This document shows, one piece after another, positions 9,493 through 17,683 of a DNA stretch of 50,781 bases. Made by a program: the position numbers and the translations under genes. The notes under the pieces are model-generated. The model ran no database searches. It had not been told where the DNA came from and was given only the letters and a program-made list of their open reading frames with translations. This stretch comes from Thermoleophilia bacterium (lineage in GTDB: Bacteria; Actinomycetota; Thermoleophilia; Miltoncostaeales; Miltoncostaeaceae), in NCBI GenBank assembly GCA_020438485.1, contig JAGQUM010000028.1:1-50781 (forward strand), given 5' to 3'. Position 1 is the first letter of the stretch, and each line of letters opens with the position of its first letter.

Positions 9493-10257
9493 TCAACCGG
9501 ACGCCGTCGCCGCCGCGCCGCCGCCGTCGTCGTCCCCGTCGCCGCCCGCGTGGGCTCCCGCCATCTCGAAGCGATACCCCACCCCGTAGTGCGTCTGCAC
9601 GAACGTCCGTTCGGGGCAGGCCCGCGCCAGCTTCTGGCGGACCTTGCGCACGAACACGTCCACCGACCGGTCGCCGGCGACCATCTCGTAGCCCCAGACG
9701 TCCCGGTACAGGCGCGTGCGCGACAGCGGCTTGCCCTCGCTGCGGGCCAGCGTGTGGAGCACCTCGAACTCGCGGGGGGTCAGGCCGACCGACCTGCCGT
9801 CGCAGAACGCCTGCACCTGCTCGGGGTCGACGCGCAGCGGCCCGGCCTCCACGACGCCACCGAGGGCCTCGGGGGCCCGCTCGCGCTCGGAACGGCGCAG
9901 GTGGGCGTTGACGCGGGCGAGCAGCTCCCTCATGGAAAACGGCTTGCTGATGTAGTCGTCGGCGCCGACCTCGAGCCCGTGGACGCGGTCGTACTCGCTG
10001 GTGCGGGCGCTGCACATCACCAGCGGCACGCGGGCGTCGTCGCGGCGGATCTCCTGGGTGAACCGCCAGCCGTCGACCTCCGGCAGCATGAGATCGAGGA
10101 TCACCAGGTCCGGCTTCTGCTGGCGGAACAGCCGCAGCCCGTGGGCCCCGTCGGCCGCGCGCAGCACGCGGTACCCGGCCCGGCCCAGGTGGTATGTCAT
10201 GGACTCCGCGATGTTGTCGTCGTCCTCCACCACGAGGACGGTGTGGGCCGACGCCAT
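9493..10257 (-). CDS. OmpR/PhoB-type response regulator (orphan)
   Basis: A 254-residue two-domain regulator. The receiver domain (about 5-120) has the acidic pair EDDD, phospho-acceptor Asp in LVILDLMLP, Ser/Thr in MCSART and Lys in ISKPFSM. The C-terminal winged helix (about 140-235) has LTPREFEVLHTLA, then RDVWGYE, then RSVDVFVRKVRQKL, then HYGVGYRFE. It ends in a Gly/Asp-rich tail. No histidine kinase lies beside it. TAAGAT (10269 down to 10264) sits exactly 6 nt before the ATG, so the mRNA is probably leaderless. It is divergent from a Ser/Thr kinase gene, and any phosphate transfer from that kinase is speculation. Confidence 0.93.
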   Translation of the reverse strand: MASAHTVLVVEDDDNIAESMTYHLGRAGYRVLRAADGAHGLRLFRQQKPDLVILDLMLPEVDGWRFTQEIRRDDARVPLVMCSARTSEYDRVHGLEVGADDYISKPFSMRELLARVNAHLRRSERERAPEALGGVVEAGPLRVDPEQVQAFCDGRSVGLTPREFEVLHTLARSEGKPLSRTRLYRDVWGYEMVAGDRSVDVFVRKVRQKLARACPERTFVQTHYGVGYRFEMAGAHAGGDGDDDGGGAAATASG

Positions 10258-10263
10258 GGGGGC

Positions 10264-10269
10264 ATCTTA
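10264..10269 (-). promoter_or_regulatory. Leaderless -10 box for the response regulator
   Basis: TAAGAT on the minus strand, 6 nt before ATG 10257. The same spacing recurs at seven other genes in the window. Confidence 0.5.
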
Positions 10270-10311
10270 CGGACCGACCCCCGCGCGTTTCGGGCGACGC
10301 GCGCGCGCCGA

Positions 10312-10317
10312 TATCCT
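10312..10317 (+). promoter_or_regulatory. -10 box for the leader ORF / kinase operon
   Basis: TATCCT, 6 nt before GTG 10324. Transcription would begin at or just before that GTG. Confidence 0.5.
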
Positions 10318-10323
10318 GGCGTC

Positions 10324-10362
10324 GTGAGGCATCGACCCCGGCAACGCGGGCGGTCGGGGTGA
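10324..10362 (+). CDS. Candidate 12-codon leader peptide coupled to the kinase
   Basis: Starts with GTG 10324, exactly 6 nt after TATCCT, and ends with TGA 10360-10362, which overlaps the kinase GTG (10359-10361) as GTGA. The peptide is Arg-rich (V-RHRPRQRGRSG). The kinase start itself has no clear ribosome site, so re-initiation after this ORF would explain its translation. The ORF is too short for coding statistics; support is positional only. Confidence 0.4.
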   Translation: MRHRPRQRGRSG

Positions 10363-11840
10363 GCGATACCACCACCACCCGCTACCGCGTGGAGCGCCAG
10401 ATCGGCCGCGGCGGGATGGCGACGGTGTGGCGGGCGCACGACACGGTGCTCGACCGCCCCGTCGCGCTCAAGCGCCTGCGCCCGAGCCTGCTCGACGACC
10501 AGGAGGCCGTCGACCGCTTCCGGCGCGAGGCCGAGACCGTGGCGCGCCTCGCCCACCCGGGCCTGGTCCACCTGCTGGACCGCGGCGAGGACGACGAGGG
10601 GCCGTTCCTGGTGATGGAGCTGGTGGACGGGGAGGACCTCAAGACCCGCATCCGCCGCGACGGGCCGCTGGAGCCGCGCGAGGCGGCGCGCGTCTGCGCG
10701 GACGTCGCGAGGGCGCTCGACCACGCGCACCACAACGGCATCGTCCATCGCGACATCAAGTCGCAGAACGTGCTGCTGACGCGCGACGGCCAGGCGAAGC
10801 TCACCGACTTCGGCATCGCCCGCCTGATGGAGGGTCAGCACGACGCGGGCCTCACGCGCACGGGGATGCTGGTGGGTTCCAGTGACTACCTGGCGCCCGA
10901 GCAGGCCGAGGGGCAGCCCATCGACGGCCGCACCGACGTGTACAGCCTGGGCATCGTGTTGTGGGAGTGCCTCACCGGCAAGCTGCCGTTCCCGGCGGAC
11001 AGCTTCCTGGGTGTGGCCATGCGGCACGTCAGCGACCCGCTGCCGGACCCGCGCTCGGTCCGGCCCGAGATCCCCAGCCACATCGCGGCGTGCACACTTC
11101 GGGCGGCCGCCAAGCACCCCGGGCACCGGTTCGACAGCGCCGCCCGCTTCGCGCGGGCCCTGATGGAGACCGACTCGGGCGATACGGCTTCGTTCACCAT
11201 GCCGCCCGACATGGACATGAGTCAGAGCGACACGCAGCGCCGGCGGCGACCGGCGCGCCGGGGCCGCTCGCTGACCGAGCTGGCAGCGTTGTTGGCCGCG
11301 CTGCTCGTTGCGGCCGGGGCGTTCGTGGCGTACCAGGCGCTCAACGACGAGATGCCGGCGCCGCCCCCCCAGCCGGCGGCCCGGGCGCTGACCATCGACA
11401 GCGTGAAGTCCTTCGATCCCCAGGGCGGGGACGAGGAGAACCCCGGGGAGGTGTCCAACGCCACGGACGGCACGCTCGACACGGCGTGGCACACCGAGCG
11501 CTACCAGACCACCCCCGACTTCGGCGGGTATTCCAAGGACGGCGTGGGCCTGCAGCTGTCTCTGCAAAAGGGCTTTCGTCCGACCGAGATGACGATCACG
11601 TCCGACACGCCCGGTGCGACGTTCGAGGTGCGCAACGCGGGGAACCCCCCGTTCACCGACGCGCCCCTCGCGAAGGGCACGTTCCGGGGTGGCTCGCAGC
11701 GCGTGTCGCTGGGGCCCGGCGCGGGCGGCACCATCCTGTTGTGGATCACCCAGCTCGGGCCCACGCCGGACGCCGACGGCAAGTACAGCGCCGACGTGCA
11801 AGAGGTAAGCGTCAAGGGTGTGCCGAACAGGAGGGGGTGA
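10359..11840 (+). CDS. Membrane Ser/Thr protein kinase with an extracellular discoidin-like domain
   Basis: A 493-residue PknB-type kinase. The catalytic domain spans about 8-270, with the glycine loop GRGGMATVW, Lys38, HRDIKSQN (130-137), DFG (150-152) and the APEQ segment. After an Arg-rich stretch (293-304) comes one TM (about 306-326). The outer domain (345-493) begins IDSVKSFDPQGGDEENP and has NATDGTLDTAWHTE, the pattern of F5/8-type C / NPCBM-like carbohydrate-binding folds found on actinobacterial kinases. It may sense an envelope glycan. The GTG start shares GTGA with a possible leader ORF, and its stop shares GTGA with the next gene. Being in one operon with two tyrosine recombinases is unusual. 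Confidence 0.9.
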   Translation: MSDTTTTRYRVERQIGRGGMATVWRAHDTVLDRPVALKRLRPSLLDDQEAVDRFRREAETVARLAHPGLVHLLDRGEDDEGPFLVMELVDGEDLKTRIRRDGPLEPREAARVCADVARALDHAHHNGIVHRDIKSQNVLLTRDGQAKLTDFGIARLMEGQHDAGLTRTGMLVGSSDYLAPEQAEGQPIDGRTDVYSLGIVLWECLTGKLPFPADSFLGVAMRHVSDPLPDPRSVRPEIPSHIAACTLRAAAKHPGHRFDSAARFARALMETDSGDTASFTMPPDMDMSQSDTQRRRRPARRGRSLTELAALLAALLVAAGAFVAYQALNDEMPAPPPQPAARALTIDSVKSFDPQGGDEENPGEVSNATDGTLDTAWHTERYQTTPDFGGYSKDGVGLQLSLQKGFRPTEMTITSDTPGATFEVRNAGNPPFTDAPLAKGTFRGGSQRVSLGPGAGGTILLWITQLGPTPDADGKYSADVQEVSVKGVPNRRG

Positions 11841-12772
11841 ACCCCACCTGGGACGATGCGCTGGAGGACTTCGCGGACCGGCTGACCCGGCAGGGGCGCC
11901 GGCGCCGCGTGCTGTCGCCGCGCACCCGCGCGGCGTACGTGAAGGACGCGCGCCTGCTGGGCGACTGGCTTGCGGCCCGCGGGGTGGACGGCCCCGCGGC
12001 CGTCACGCCGTCCGCGCTGGACGCCGCCCTCCGCGACCTGGGTTGGTCGGCGTCGACCCGGGCCCGGGCGCTGACGGCGGCGCGGGGGTGGCTCGAGCCG
12101 CATTTCCCGCCGGGGCGGTCGCCCGCCGACCGCCTGGCGCGCCCGCGCGTCAATGCGCCGCTGGTCACCCGCATCAGCCAGGACGAGGCCCGCGCCCTCG
12201 TGGACGGGCTGGGGCGGCCGGTAGCGGCCGGCGACGACCACCTCGACCCCCTCGCGCTGCGCAACAGGGCGCTGGTGGAGCTGCTGTACGGGTCGGGCCT
12301 GCGCCGGCAGGAGGCGTGCGACCTGCGCCTGGCCGACATCGACTTCGAACACGACGTCGTGCGCGTGGCGGGCAAGGGCGGGCACGTGCGCACGGTGCCG
12401 CTGACCGAGCCCAGCGTCGCGGCCCTGCGCGACTGGGTCACCGGCGGCCGCCCCGTGCTGGCGGCCAACGACGCGGGCCGGGCGCGGGACGAGGTGTTCC
12501 TGTCGCGCACCGGACGCCCCATGGATGGTTCCACGGTGTACCGCGTGGTGTCCGCCCAGCTGCGCCGCATCGGTCGCCGCGGCGGCCCCCACGTGCTGCG
12601 TCACGCCGCCGCCACGCACCTGCTGGAGGGACCGCCGGGGCGGGAGGGCGCGCACCTGCGCGTGGTGCAGGAGGTGCTGGGCCACGCCAGCCTGGCCACC
12701 ACGCAGCGCTACACGGGAGTGACGACGCGCGACATCCAGGGGATGCTGCGGCGGGGGCACCCGCGCGGATGA
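11837..12772 (+). CDS. Tyrosine recombinase, XerC/XerD-like (first of two)
   Basis: A 311-residue site-specific recombinase. The N-terminal SAM-like core-binding domain (about 1-100) includes SPRTRAAYVKD. The catalytic domain has all expected residues: Arg156 in YGSGLRRQEA, Lys180 in GKGGHVR, His252 and Arg255 in PHVLRHAAATHL, His283 in LGHAS, and the nucleophile Tyr292 in TTQRYTGV. A short Gly/Pro/Arg insertion (266-271) lies between the HxxR motif and the last helices. GTG 11837 overlaps the kinase stop and follows AGGAGG. Its stop overlaps the next recombinase (ATGA). A role in chromosome dimer resolution is the default; no att-like repeats or phage genes are nearby. Confidence 0.9.
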   Translation: MNPTWDDALEDFADRLTRQGRRRRVLSPRTRAAYVKDARLLGDWLAARGVDGPAAVTPSALDAALRDLGWSASTRARALTAARGWLEPHFPPGRSPADRLARPRVNAPLVTRISQDEARALVDGLGRPVAAGDDHLDPLALRNRALVELLYGSGLRRQEACDLRLADIDFEHDVVRVAGKGGHVRTVPLTEPSVAALRDWVTGGRPVLAANDAGRARDEVFLSRTGRPMDGSTVYRVVSAQLRRIGRRGGPHVLRHAAATHLLEGPPGREGAHLRVVQEVLGHASLATTQRYTGVTTRDIQGMLRRGHPRG

Positions 12773-13776
12773 GCCTCACCGGCGACGGGTTCCGCCGGCT
12801 GGCGGAGGGCTTCCTGGCCGGCCGCGGCAGCCGCAACACCCGGGCGGCCTACGCACGGGACCTGGCGGTGCTGGCCCGCGCGCTGGGCCTGGGCGACGAC
12901 GCGGCGCCCGACCCGGGGGCCCTCGACGGGGTGTTCGGGGTGGAGGACGACCCGCGCGCGGCCGCCGCCGCACGGGCGCTGGCAGACCTGGGCGAGGAGT
13001 GGTTCGACGGCTGGCGCGACGCGCTCGAGGGGCGCCCGGCCACGCGCCGCCGCCGGGTGGCCGCCGTGCGCGCCCTCACGGCCTGGTCGTCCGCCGCGTT
13101 CGGCGTGCCCAATCCCGCGGGCGACCTGCGCCCTCCTGGTGGGCCGGCGGGGCCGGACCGCCTGCGGCGTGAGGTCGTCGCCCTGGCACCGGCGGCCACC
13201 CGCCGCCTGTGCGAGGCCGCGGCGCGCCCCGGGCCCCTGGGGCAGCGCGACGGCGCACTCGTGGAGCTGTTGTACGGCTGCGGCCTGCGGGCCAGCGAGG
13301 CCATCGGCCTCGACGTGTCGTCGTGCCACCTGGACGACGCCGGTGACCCGCGCGTGGTCGTGATGGGCAAGGGGGCCAAGGCCCGCGCCGTCGCCGTGCC
13401 CGCGGCGGCGCGCCGGGCGCTGGATGCGTACCTCCGCACAGGGCGCCCCACGCTGCGGGCCCGCGGTCCCCGCGCCGACACCGACGCGGTGTTCGTGTCG
13501 CGCAACGGCCGGCGTCTGGGGCGTGCCGACGTGTGGCGCATCGTCACCGCCGCCGCGCGGCGGGCGGGCCTGGCCGACGAGGGCGGCCGCGTGTTCCCGC
13601 ACGCGCTGCGGCACTCGTGCGGTACGCATCTCATCCAGTCCGGCATCGACATCCGCTACGTCCAGGTCCACCTGGGCCACGCGTCGCCGGTGACCACCGA
13701 GGTCTACACCCACGTGACGGCCGCCCACCTGCGCGGCGACTTCGACCGGGCCCATCCGCGCGCCCGGGCGGGTTAG
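12769..13776 (+). CDS. Tyrosine recombinase, XerC/XerD-like (second of two)
   Basis: A 335-residue recombinase, diverged from the one just upstream. The core-binding domain (about 1-120) has SRNTRAAYARD. It carries a spacer of about 60 residues (DAAPDPGA to EEWFDGW) not seen in its partner. The catalytic set is complete: Arg174 (YGCGLRASEA), Lys201 (GKGAKAR), His278 and Arg281 (PHALRHSCGTHL), His304 (LGHAS) and Tyr313 (EVYTHV). The ending resembles canonical XerD/XerC more than its partner does. The ATG overlaps the previous stop by 4 nt, so the two should be made together and could act as a heteromeric pair. It ends convergent to the lipoprotein gene, sharing TTAG. Confidence 0.9.
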   Translation: MSLTGDGFRRLAEGFLAGRGSRNTRAAYARDLAVLARALGLGDDAAPDPGALDGVFGVEDDPRAAAAARALADLGEEWFDGWRDALEGRPATRRRRVAAVRALTAWSSAAFGVPNPAGDLRPPGGPAGPDRLRREVVALAPAATRRLCEAAARPGPLGQRDGALVELLYGCGLRASEAIGLDVSSCHLDDAGDPRVVVMGKGAKARAVAVPAAARRALDAYLRTGRPTLRARGPRADTDAVFVSRNGRRLGRADVWRIVTAAARRAGLADEGGRVFPHALRHSCGTHLIQSGIDIRYVQVHLGHASPVTTEVYTHVTAAHLRGDFDRAHPRARAG

Positions 13777-14624
13777 GGGCAGCGGATCCCGAGGGGGCGC
13801 AGTGCGGCCCGCAGGCGCGCGACGTTCTCGGCGTGGTCCCGGGCGGCCTGGGTGGCATCCTGCCACGACGACGTGCGCACCGACTCGGTGTATCCCGCCA
13901 GCAGTTCTGCGTCGCGGGCGACGATGTCCCGTACGGCGCGCTTGGCCGCCGTGGCCGTGGGCGGCGCGGGCGTGGCGGCCACCGTGCGCGCGAACTCCAG
14001 CAGCGCGTCGCGCACCTTCAACGCCCACGCCTGCGCCCTGCCCGGGTCGGAAGGGCGCCCGGGGACGTCGAGCGACGCGGGCAGCGCCCGGCACGCCGTG
14101 CCCACGTCGGCGGCGAAGTCGCCGGTGGGCGCCACGGCGCGGGCCTCGCGCACCATCGCGGCGGCGTACGCCCGGTACAGCGGCGCGCCCATCTCGGCCG
14201 CCGCGCAGCGGGGGGCCTGGAGCGCCCGGGCCCGGGAGTTCAGGTCGGCGAACGCGGCGGTCGCGTCGTCGGGCCTGGCACGGACCTCGCCCGGGGGGCG
14301 CGTGGCGATGCCGTACTCCGACACGAACGCCTGGCGCACCCGTGCCAGGGCGTCGCGCAGCCCGCGGACGTCGCCGGCCGTGGCGCCCCGTCCGTCGAGC
14401 CTGCTGAGCCGCGCGTCCACCAGGTTGTACGCCGACAGGACGTCCTCCAGGTGCGCCAGGCGGCCCGGGCCGGCCGGCACGGGCGGAGGCCGCAGCGTCA
14501 CGGCCTGGGAGGCGCAGATCGCGTCGGCGCGGGCCGTCACCTCGGCGTCCGACAGGCCGCACGCCGCCACCCCCGCCGCCGCGGCGACGGCGCAGCCCAC
14601 CGCTGCGGCGGCGCGCCGGGTCAC
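13773..14624 (-). CDS. Predicted lipoprotein, unknown function
   Basis: A 283-residue protein beginning with Arg-Arg, a hydrophobic Ala/Val stretch and a lipobox-like GVAAC, so it is probably exported and lipid-anchored. The mature part is helical, with a Cys pair early (ADAIC) and later Cys in APRCAA and DVGTACRALP, and ends LGIRCP. No catalytic motif is recognised. The GTG start at 14624 overlaps the ddl stop (GTGA), making it the last gene of the long cell-wall operon. That placement suggests an envelope role, perhaps as an accessory to the PASTA kinase or penicillin-binding protein, but nothing in the sequence proves it. Confidence 0.75.
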   Translation of the reverse strand: MTRRAAAAVGCAVAAAAGVAACGLSDAEVTARADAICASQAVTLRPPPVPAGPGRLAHLEDVLSAYNLVDARLSRLDGRGATAGDVRGLRDALARVRQAFVSEYGIATRPPGEVRARPDDATAAFADLNSRARALQAPRCAAAEMGAPLYRAYAAAMVREARAVAPTGDFAADVGTACRALPASLDVPGRPSDPGRAQAWALKVRDALLEFARTVAATPAPPTATAAKRAVRDIVARDAELLAGYTESVRTSSWQDATQAARDHAENVARLRAALRPLGIRCP

Positions 14625-15649
14625 GCCGCGGCCGGCGCGCCCGCCCGCTGAAGGGCCAGGTCCACCAGACGACGCACGGTCTGCGGGTAGGGGACGCCCG
14701 CGGCGGCCATCAGCGACGGGTAGGCGCTGGTGGGGGTGAAGCCCGGCATGGTGTTGAGTTCGCTGACGAACACGGCGCCTGACGGGTCCACGAGGAAGTC
14801 CACGCGGGCCAGGCCGTGGCAGCCCACCATCTCGAACGCGGCCTCCGCCAGGCCGCGCAGCCGCTGGGCCAGCGCCGGCTCGGCCGCGGCGGGGATCGTC
14901 ACCTCCGCCCGGCCCGCCGTGTACTTGGTCTCGTAGTCGTACCAGTCGGCGTCGTACGTGATCTCGCCCGGCGGCGACACGACGACGTCGCCGGGGGCGC
15001 CCAGCACGCCCACCTCGAGTTCCCTTGGCGACGGCACCGCGCGCTCGATGAGCACCGTCGCGTCGTGCTCCAGCGCCAGCGCGACGGCCGCGGCGAGACC
15101 GTCGGCGGCGTCCACCTTCGAGATGCCCACGCTCGAGCCGAGGCGCGCGGGCTTGCAGAAACACGGGTACCCGACCACCTGGGCCACCTGCCGGCGCACC
15201 GCGTCCGGCTGCCCGTCCCAGTCGGACGGGCCGATCACGACTGCCTCGGCGACGGGCAGGTCGTGCCCCATGGCGAGGGCCTTGAACAGCGCTTTGTCCA
15301 TGGCCACGGCCGACGCCGCCACGCCCGCGCCGACGTACGGTATGCGCGCCATCTCGCACAGCCCCTGCACGGTGCCGTCCTCCCCGTTCGGGCCGTGCAG
15401 GACGGGGAACACCACGTCCACGGGCTCGGGCTCGCCGCCGTCCAGCGGCATCAGCACGCCGCGGCCGTCGGGTCCCGGGCCCAGCATCACGGGGCGCCCG
15501 TCGCGCGTCCACGCGCCGTCCCTGTCGATGAGCACCGGCGTCGCGTCGAGGCCGCCCTCGGCCAGCGCGCCGAGGACCCCCCGCGCCGACACGAGCGACA
15601 CGTCGTGCTCGCCGCTGCGGCCGCCCATCAGCACCAGGACCCGGGTCAC
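14621..15649 (-). CDS. ddl: D-alanine--D-alanine ligase
   Basis: A 342-residue ATP-grasp enzyme joining two D-Ala for the peptidoglycan stem peptide. Motifs: GGRSGEHDVSL at the N-terminus (first D-Ala site), FPVLHGPNGEDGTVQG, KPARLGSSVGISKV (ATP site), the omega-loop YDYETKYTAG with the Tyr-Lys pair typical of true Ddl rather than VanA-type D-Ala-D-Lac ligases, and SELNTMPGFT (Mg2+ and product site). ATG at 15649, 9 nt after the PASTA-kinase stop, within the same operon. Placing the ligase directly behind the kinase that senses muropeptides is a sensible functional link. Confidence 0.95.
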   Translation of the reverse strand: MTRVLVLMGGRSGEHDVSLVSARGVLGALAEGGLDATPVLIDRDGAWTRDGRPVMLGPGPDGRGVLMPLDGGEPEPVDVVFPVLHGPNGEDGTVQGLCEMARIPYVGAGVAASAVAMDKALFKALAMGHDLPVAEAVVIGPSDWDGQPDAVRRQVAQVVGYPCFCKPARLGSSVGISKVDAADGLAAAVALALEHDATVLIERAVPSPRELEVGVLGAPGDVVVSPPGEITYDADWYDYETKYTAGRAEVTIPAAAEPALAQRLRGLAEAAFEMVGCHGLARVDFLVDPSGAVFVSELNTMPGFTPTSAYPSLMAAAGVPYPQTVRRLVDLALQRAGAPAAA

Positions 15650-15658
15650 CCGGCCGCC

Positions 15659-17683
15659 CTAGTTGCCCGGGGCGGGCGCGGGCACGCCGGCGTTGCCGTT
15701 GCCCTGGCCGTTGCCCTGGTCCGTGCCGGGGGTCGTCGCCGGCGGCGCGGGCGGCGGGACGCCGTTGTTCGTGGGCGTGGGCTCCACCGCGGGTCCGTCG
15801 CTGACGGTTAGCGTGATGGTGCTGCCCGCGGGCACCTGCGATCCGGCCGACGGGGTCTGCCCGATCACCGTCCCGGCGGGCTCGGCGCTGGCGGCGCTCT
15901 GCGTGGTGACGTTCCACCCGGCGTTCTCCAGCTTGCTCCGCGCGGAGTCGACGTTGTTGCCCACCACCGTCGGGACCGATGCCAACTGGGGTCCGCTGGA
16001 GACCTCCAGTCGCACGGTGCCGCCCTTCTGGAGCTTGCCCGAGCTCGGGTCCTGGCGCACGACGGTGCCCTTGTTGCGCTCGCTCGTCACCTCCTGGACG
16101 GAGCCCTCGAGCCCGGCGTCGCGCAACACCGACAGTGCCGTGTCGACGTCCATGCCCACCACGCTCGGCACGTCGGCGGCCTCCTTGCCGGTACTGACCG
16201 TGATGGTCACCTCGGTTCCCTCGGGCACCTCCTTCGCGCCCAGCGGGTCCTGCGAGATCACGACGCCCTTCGCGACGTCCTCGCTGGCCTCCTTGCGCAC
16301 CACCGGCTTCAGGTTGGCCTGCCGGATCTTCGTCACCGCCTCGGCCTGGGGCAGCTTCACCACGTCCGGCACGTTCGTGGTCGTGGGGCCGGAGCTGACC
16401 GTGAGAGTCACGGTGCTGCCCTCGTCCACCATCGTCCCCTCGGTGGGGGCCACCGAGATGACCTCGCCCTGGGGGATCCGCGGGCTCGCCTTGGACTCCT
16501 CGGCCGGCACCAGCTTCGCGCTGGTCAGGCGCGTCCGGGCCGCGTCCGCCTGCGAGCCGACGAGGCCCGTGGGCACCGCGACCTGCGCTGCGGCCTCGTC
16601 GCCGCCGCCCCGACTGGACCACCAGAACGCGCCGAGGATCAGCAGCAGGACGGCGAGGGCGGCCAGCAGGAACGGCCACACCGGCCGCCGCGGCGGCTCG
16701 TCCGGGGGTGGGGGTTCGGCGGTGCGGCGCGGCGGAGGCGTGGCGGCGGCGGCCGGCATCACGCGGGTCGCCTCGGTCACGGGCGGGACGGCACCCATCA
16801 TCTGCGTGGCCTGGCCGTCGCCGCCCATCACGGCGGTCGCGGCCCCGCCGTCGAGGCGGTTCCTGACGTCCATGAGCGCGGCGCTGAACTCCTCGGCCGA
16901 GCGGTAACGGTCGGCCGGGCGCTTGGCCATCGCCTTCAGGACGACCTTCTCCAGCTCCGGGGGCGTGCCGGGCTCGAACACGGTCGGAGGCACCGGCGGC
17001 TCGTGCACCTGCTTCATCGCCACGGCCACGGGACGCTCGCCGTCGAACGGCACGCGCCCGGTGAGCATCTCGTACAGCACGATACCCACCGAGTAGCAGT
17101 CGCTGGCGCCCGTGATCTCGCCGCCCTGGGCCTGCTCGGGCGACAGGTACTGCGCCGTGCCGATGACGGAGCCGACCTCGGTGAGGTCGGCGTCGCTGCC
17201 GGCCTGGGCGATACCGAAGTCGGTCACCTTCAGCAGGCCGTCCTCGGCCATGATCACGTTCTGCGGCTTGATGTCGCGGTGGATCACGTGGTTGCGGTGC
17301 GCCACGGCCAGGGCCGACAGGATCTGCAGGCCCGCCTCGATGGTCTCGTCGGGGCCGATGGCGCCGCGGCGGCGGATGATGTCCTTGAGGTCCGGCCCCG
17401 GCAGGTACTCCATCACGATGTAGTACGTGCCCTTGGCCTCGCCGCGGTCGAACACCTGCACGATGTTCGGGTGATTCAGCTTCGCGGCGGCCGACGCCTC
17501 GCGGCGGAAGCGGTCGACGAACTGCGGGTCGCGCGCGTAACGCGACGACAGCACCTTGATGGCGACGCTGCGCCCTAGGTCGAGGTCCTCGGCGCGGAAC
17601 ACCTGCGCCATGCCCCCGGCCCCGAGCTGCTCCGCGATGCGGTAGCGCCCGGCGATCAGGTCGCCGGTCTGGATCCCGCTCAT
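15659..17683 (-). CDS. pknB: PASTA-domain Ser/Thr kinase (PknB/StkP type)
   Basis: A 674-residue membrane kinase controlling growth and division. The cytoplasmic kinase domain spans about 10-275, with GAGGMAQVF, Lys43, HRDIKPQN (135-142), DFG (155-157) and SPEQA. A Thr/Pro-rich juxtamembrane stretch follows, then one TM (about 335-354), then four extracellular PASTA repeats (about 367-432, 437-499, 503-565, 569-631) and a Pro/Gly/Asn-rich tail. PASTA repeats bind muropeptides or lipid II in characterised homologues. The ATG overlaps the stop of the penicillin-binding protein gene (4 nt). It is encoded with RodA, PbpA, a PP2C phosphatase and FHA readers, as in mycobacteria. Confidence 0.95.
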   Translation of the reverse strand: MSGIQTGDLIAGRYRIAEQLGAGGMAQVFRAEDLDLGRSVAIKVLSSRYARDPQFVDRFRREASAAAKLNHPNIVQVFDRGEAKGTYYIVMEYLPGPDLKDIIRRRGAIGPDETIEAGLQILSALAVAHRNHVIHRDIKPQNVIMAEDGLLKVTDFGIAQAGSDADLTEVGSVIGTAQYLSPEQAQGGEITGASDCYSVGIVLYEMLTGRVPFDGERPVAVAMKQVHEPPVPPTVFEPGTPPELEKVVLKAMAKRPADRYRSAEEFSAALMDVRNRLDGGAATAVMGGDGQATQMMGAVPPVTEATRVMPAAAATPPPRRTAEPPPPDEPPRRPVWPFLLAALAVLLLILGAFWWSSRGGGDEAAAQVAVPTGLVGSQADAARTRLTSAKLVPAEESKASPRIPQGEVISVAPTEGTMVDEGSTVTLTVSSGPTTTNVPDVVKLPQAEAVTKIRQANLKPVVRKEASEDVAKGVVISQDPLGAKEVPEGTEVTITVSTGKEAADVPSVVGMDVDTALSVLRDAGLEGSVQEVTSERNKGTVVRQDPSSGKLQKGGTVRLEVSSGPQLASVPTVVGNNVDSARSKLENAGWNVTTQSAASAEPAGTVIGQTPSAGSQVPAGSTITLTVSDGPAVEPTPTNNGVPPPAPPATTPGTDQGNGQGNGNAGVPAPAPGN

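Noticed and set aside
11837-13776. Integrative element or integron, suggested by two tyrosine recombinases
   Set aside because: No att-like direct repeats, cassette, tRNA target, phage or conjugation genes nearby, and composition equals that of the neighbours. Xer-like pairing is the simpler reading.
13773-16679. 968-residue minus-strand open frame
   Set aside because: Only the last 283 residues (lipoprotein) are real; the rest is ddl and the PASTA kinase in a wrong frame. The two genes are separated by a clear GTGA overlap.
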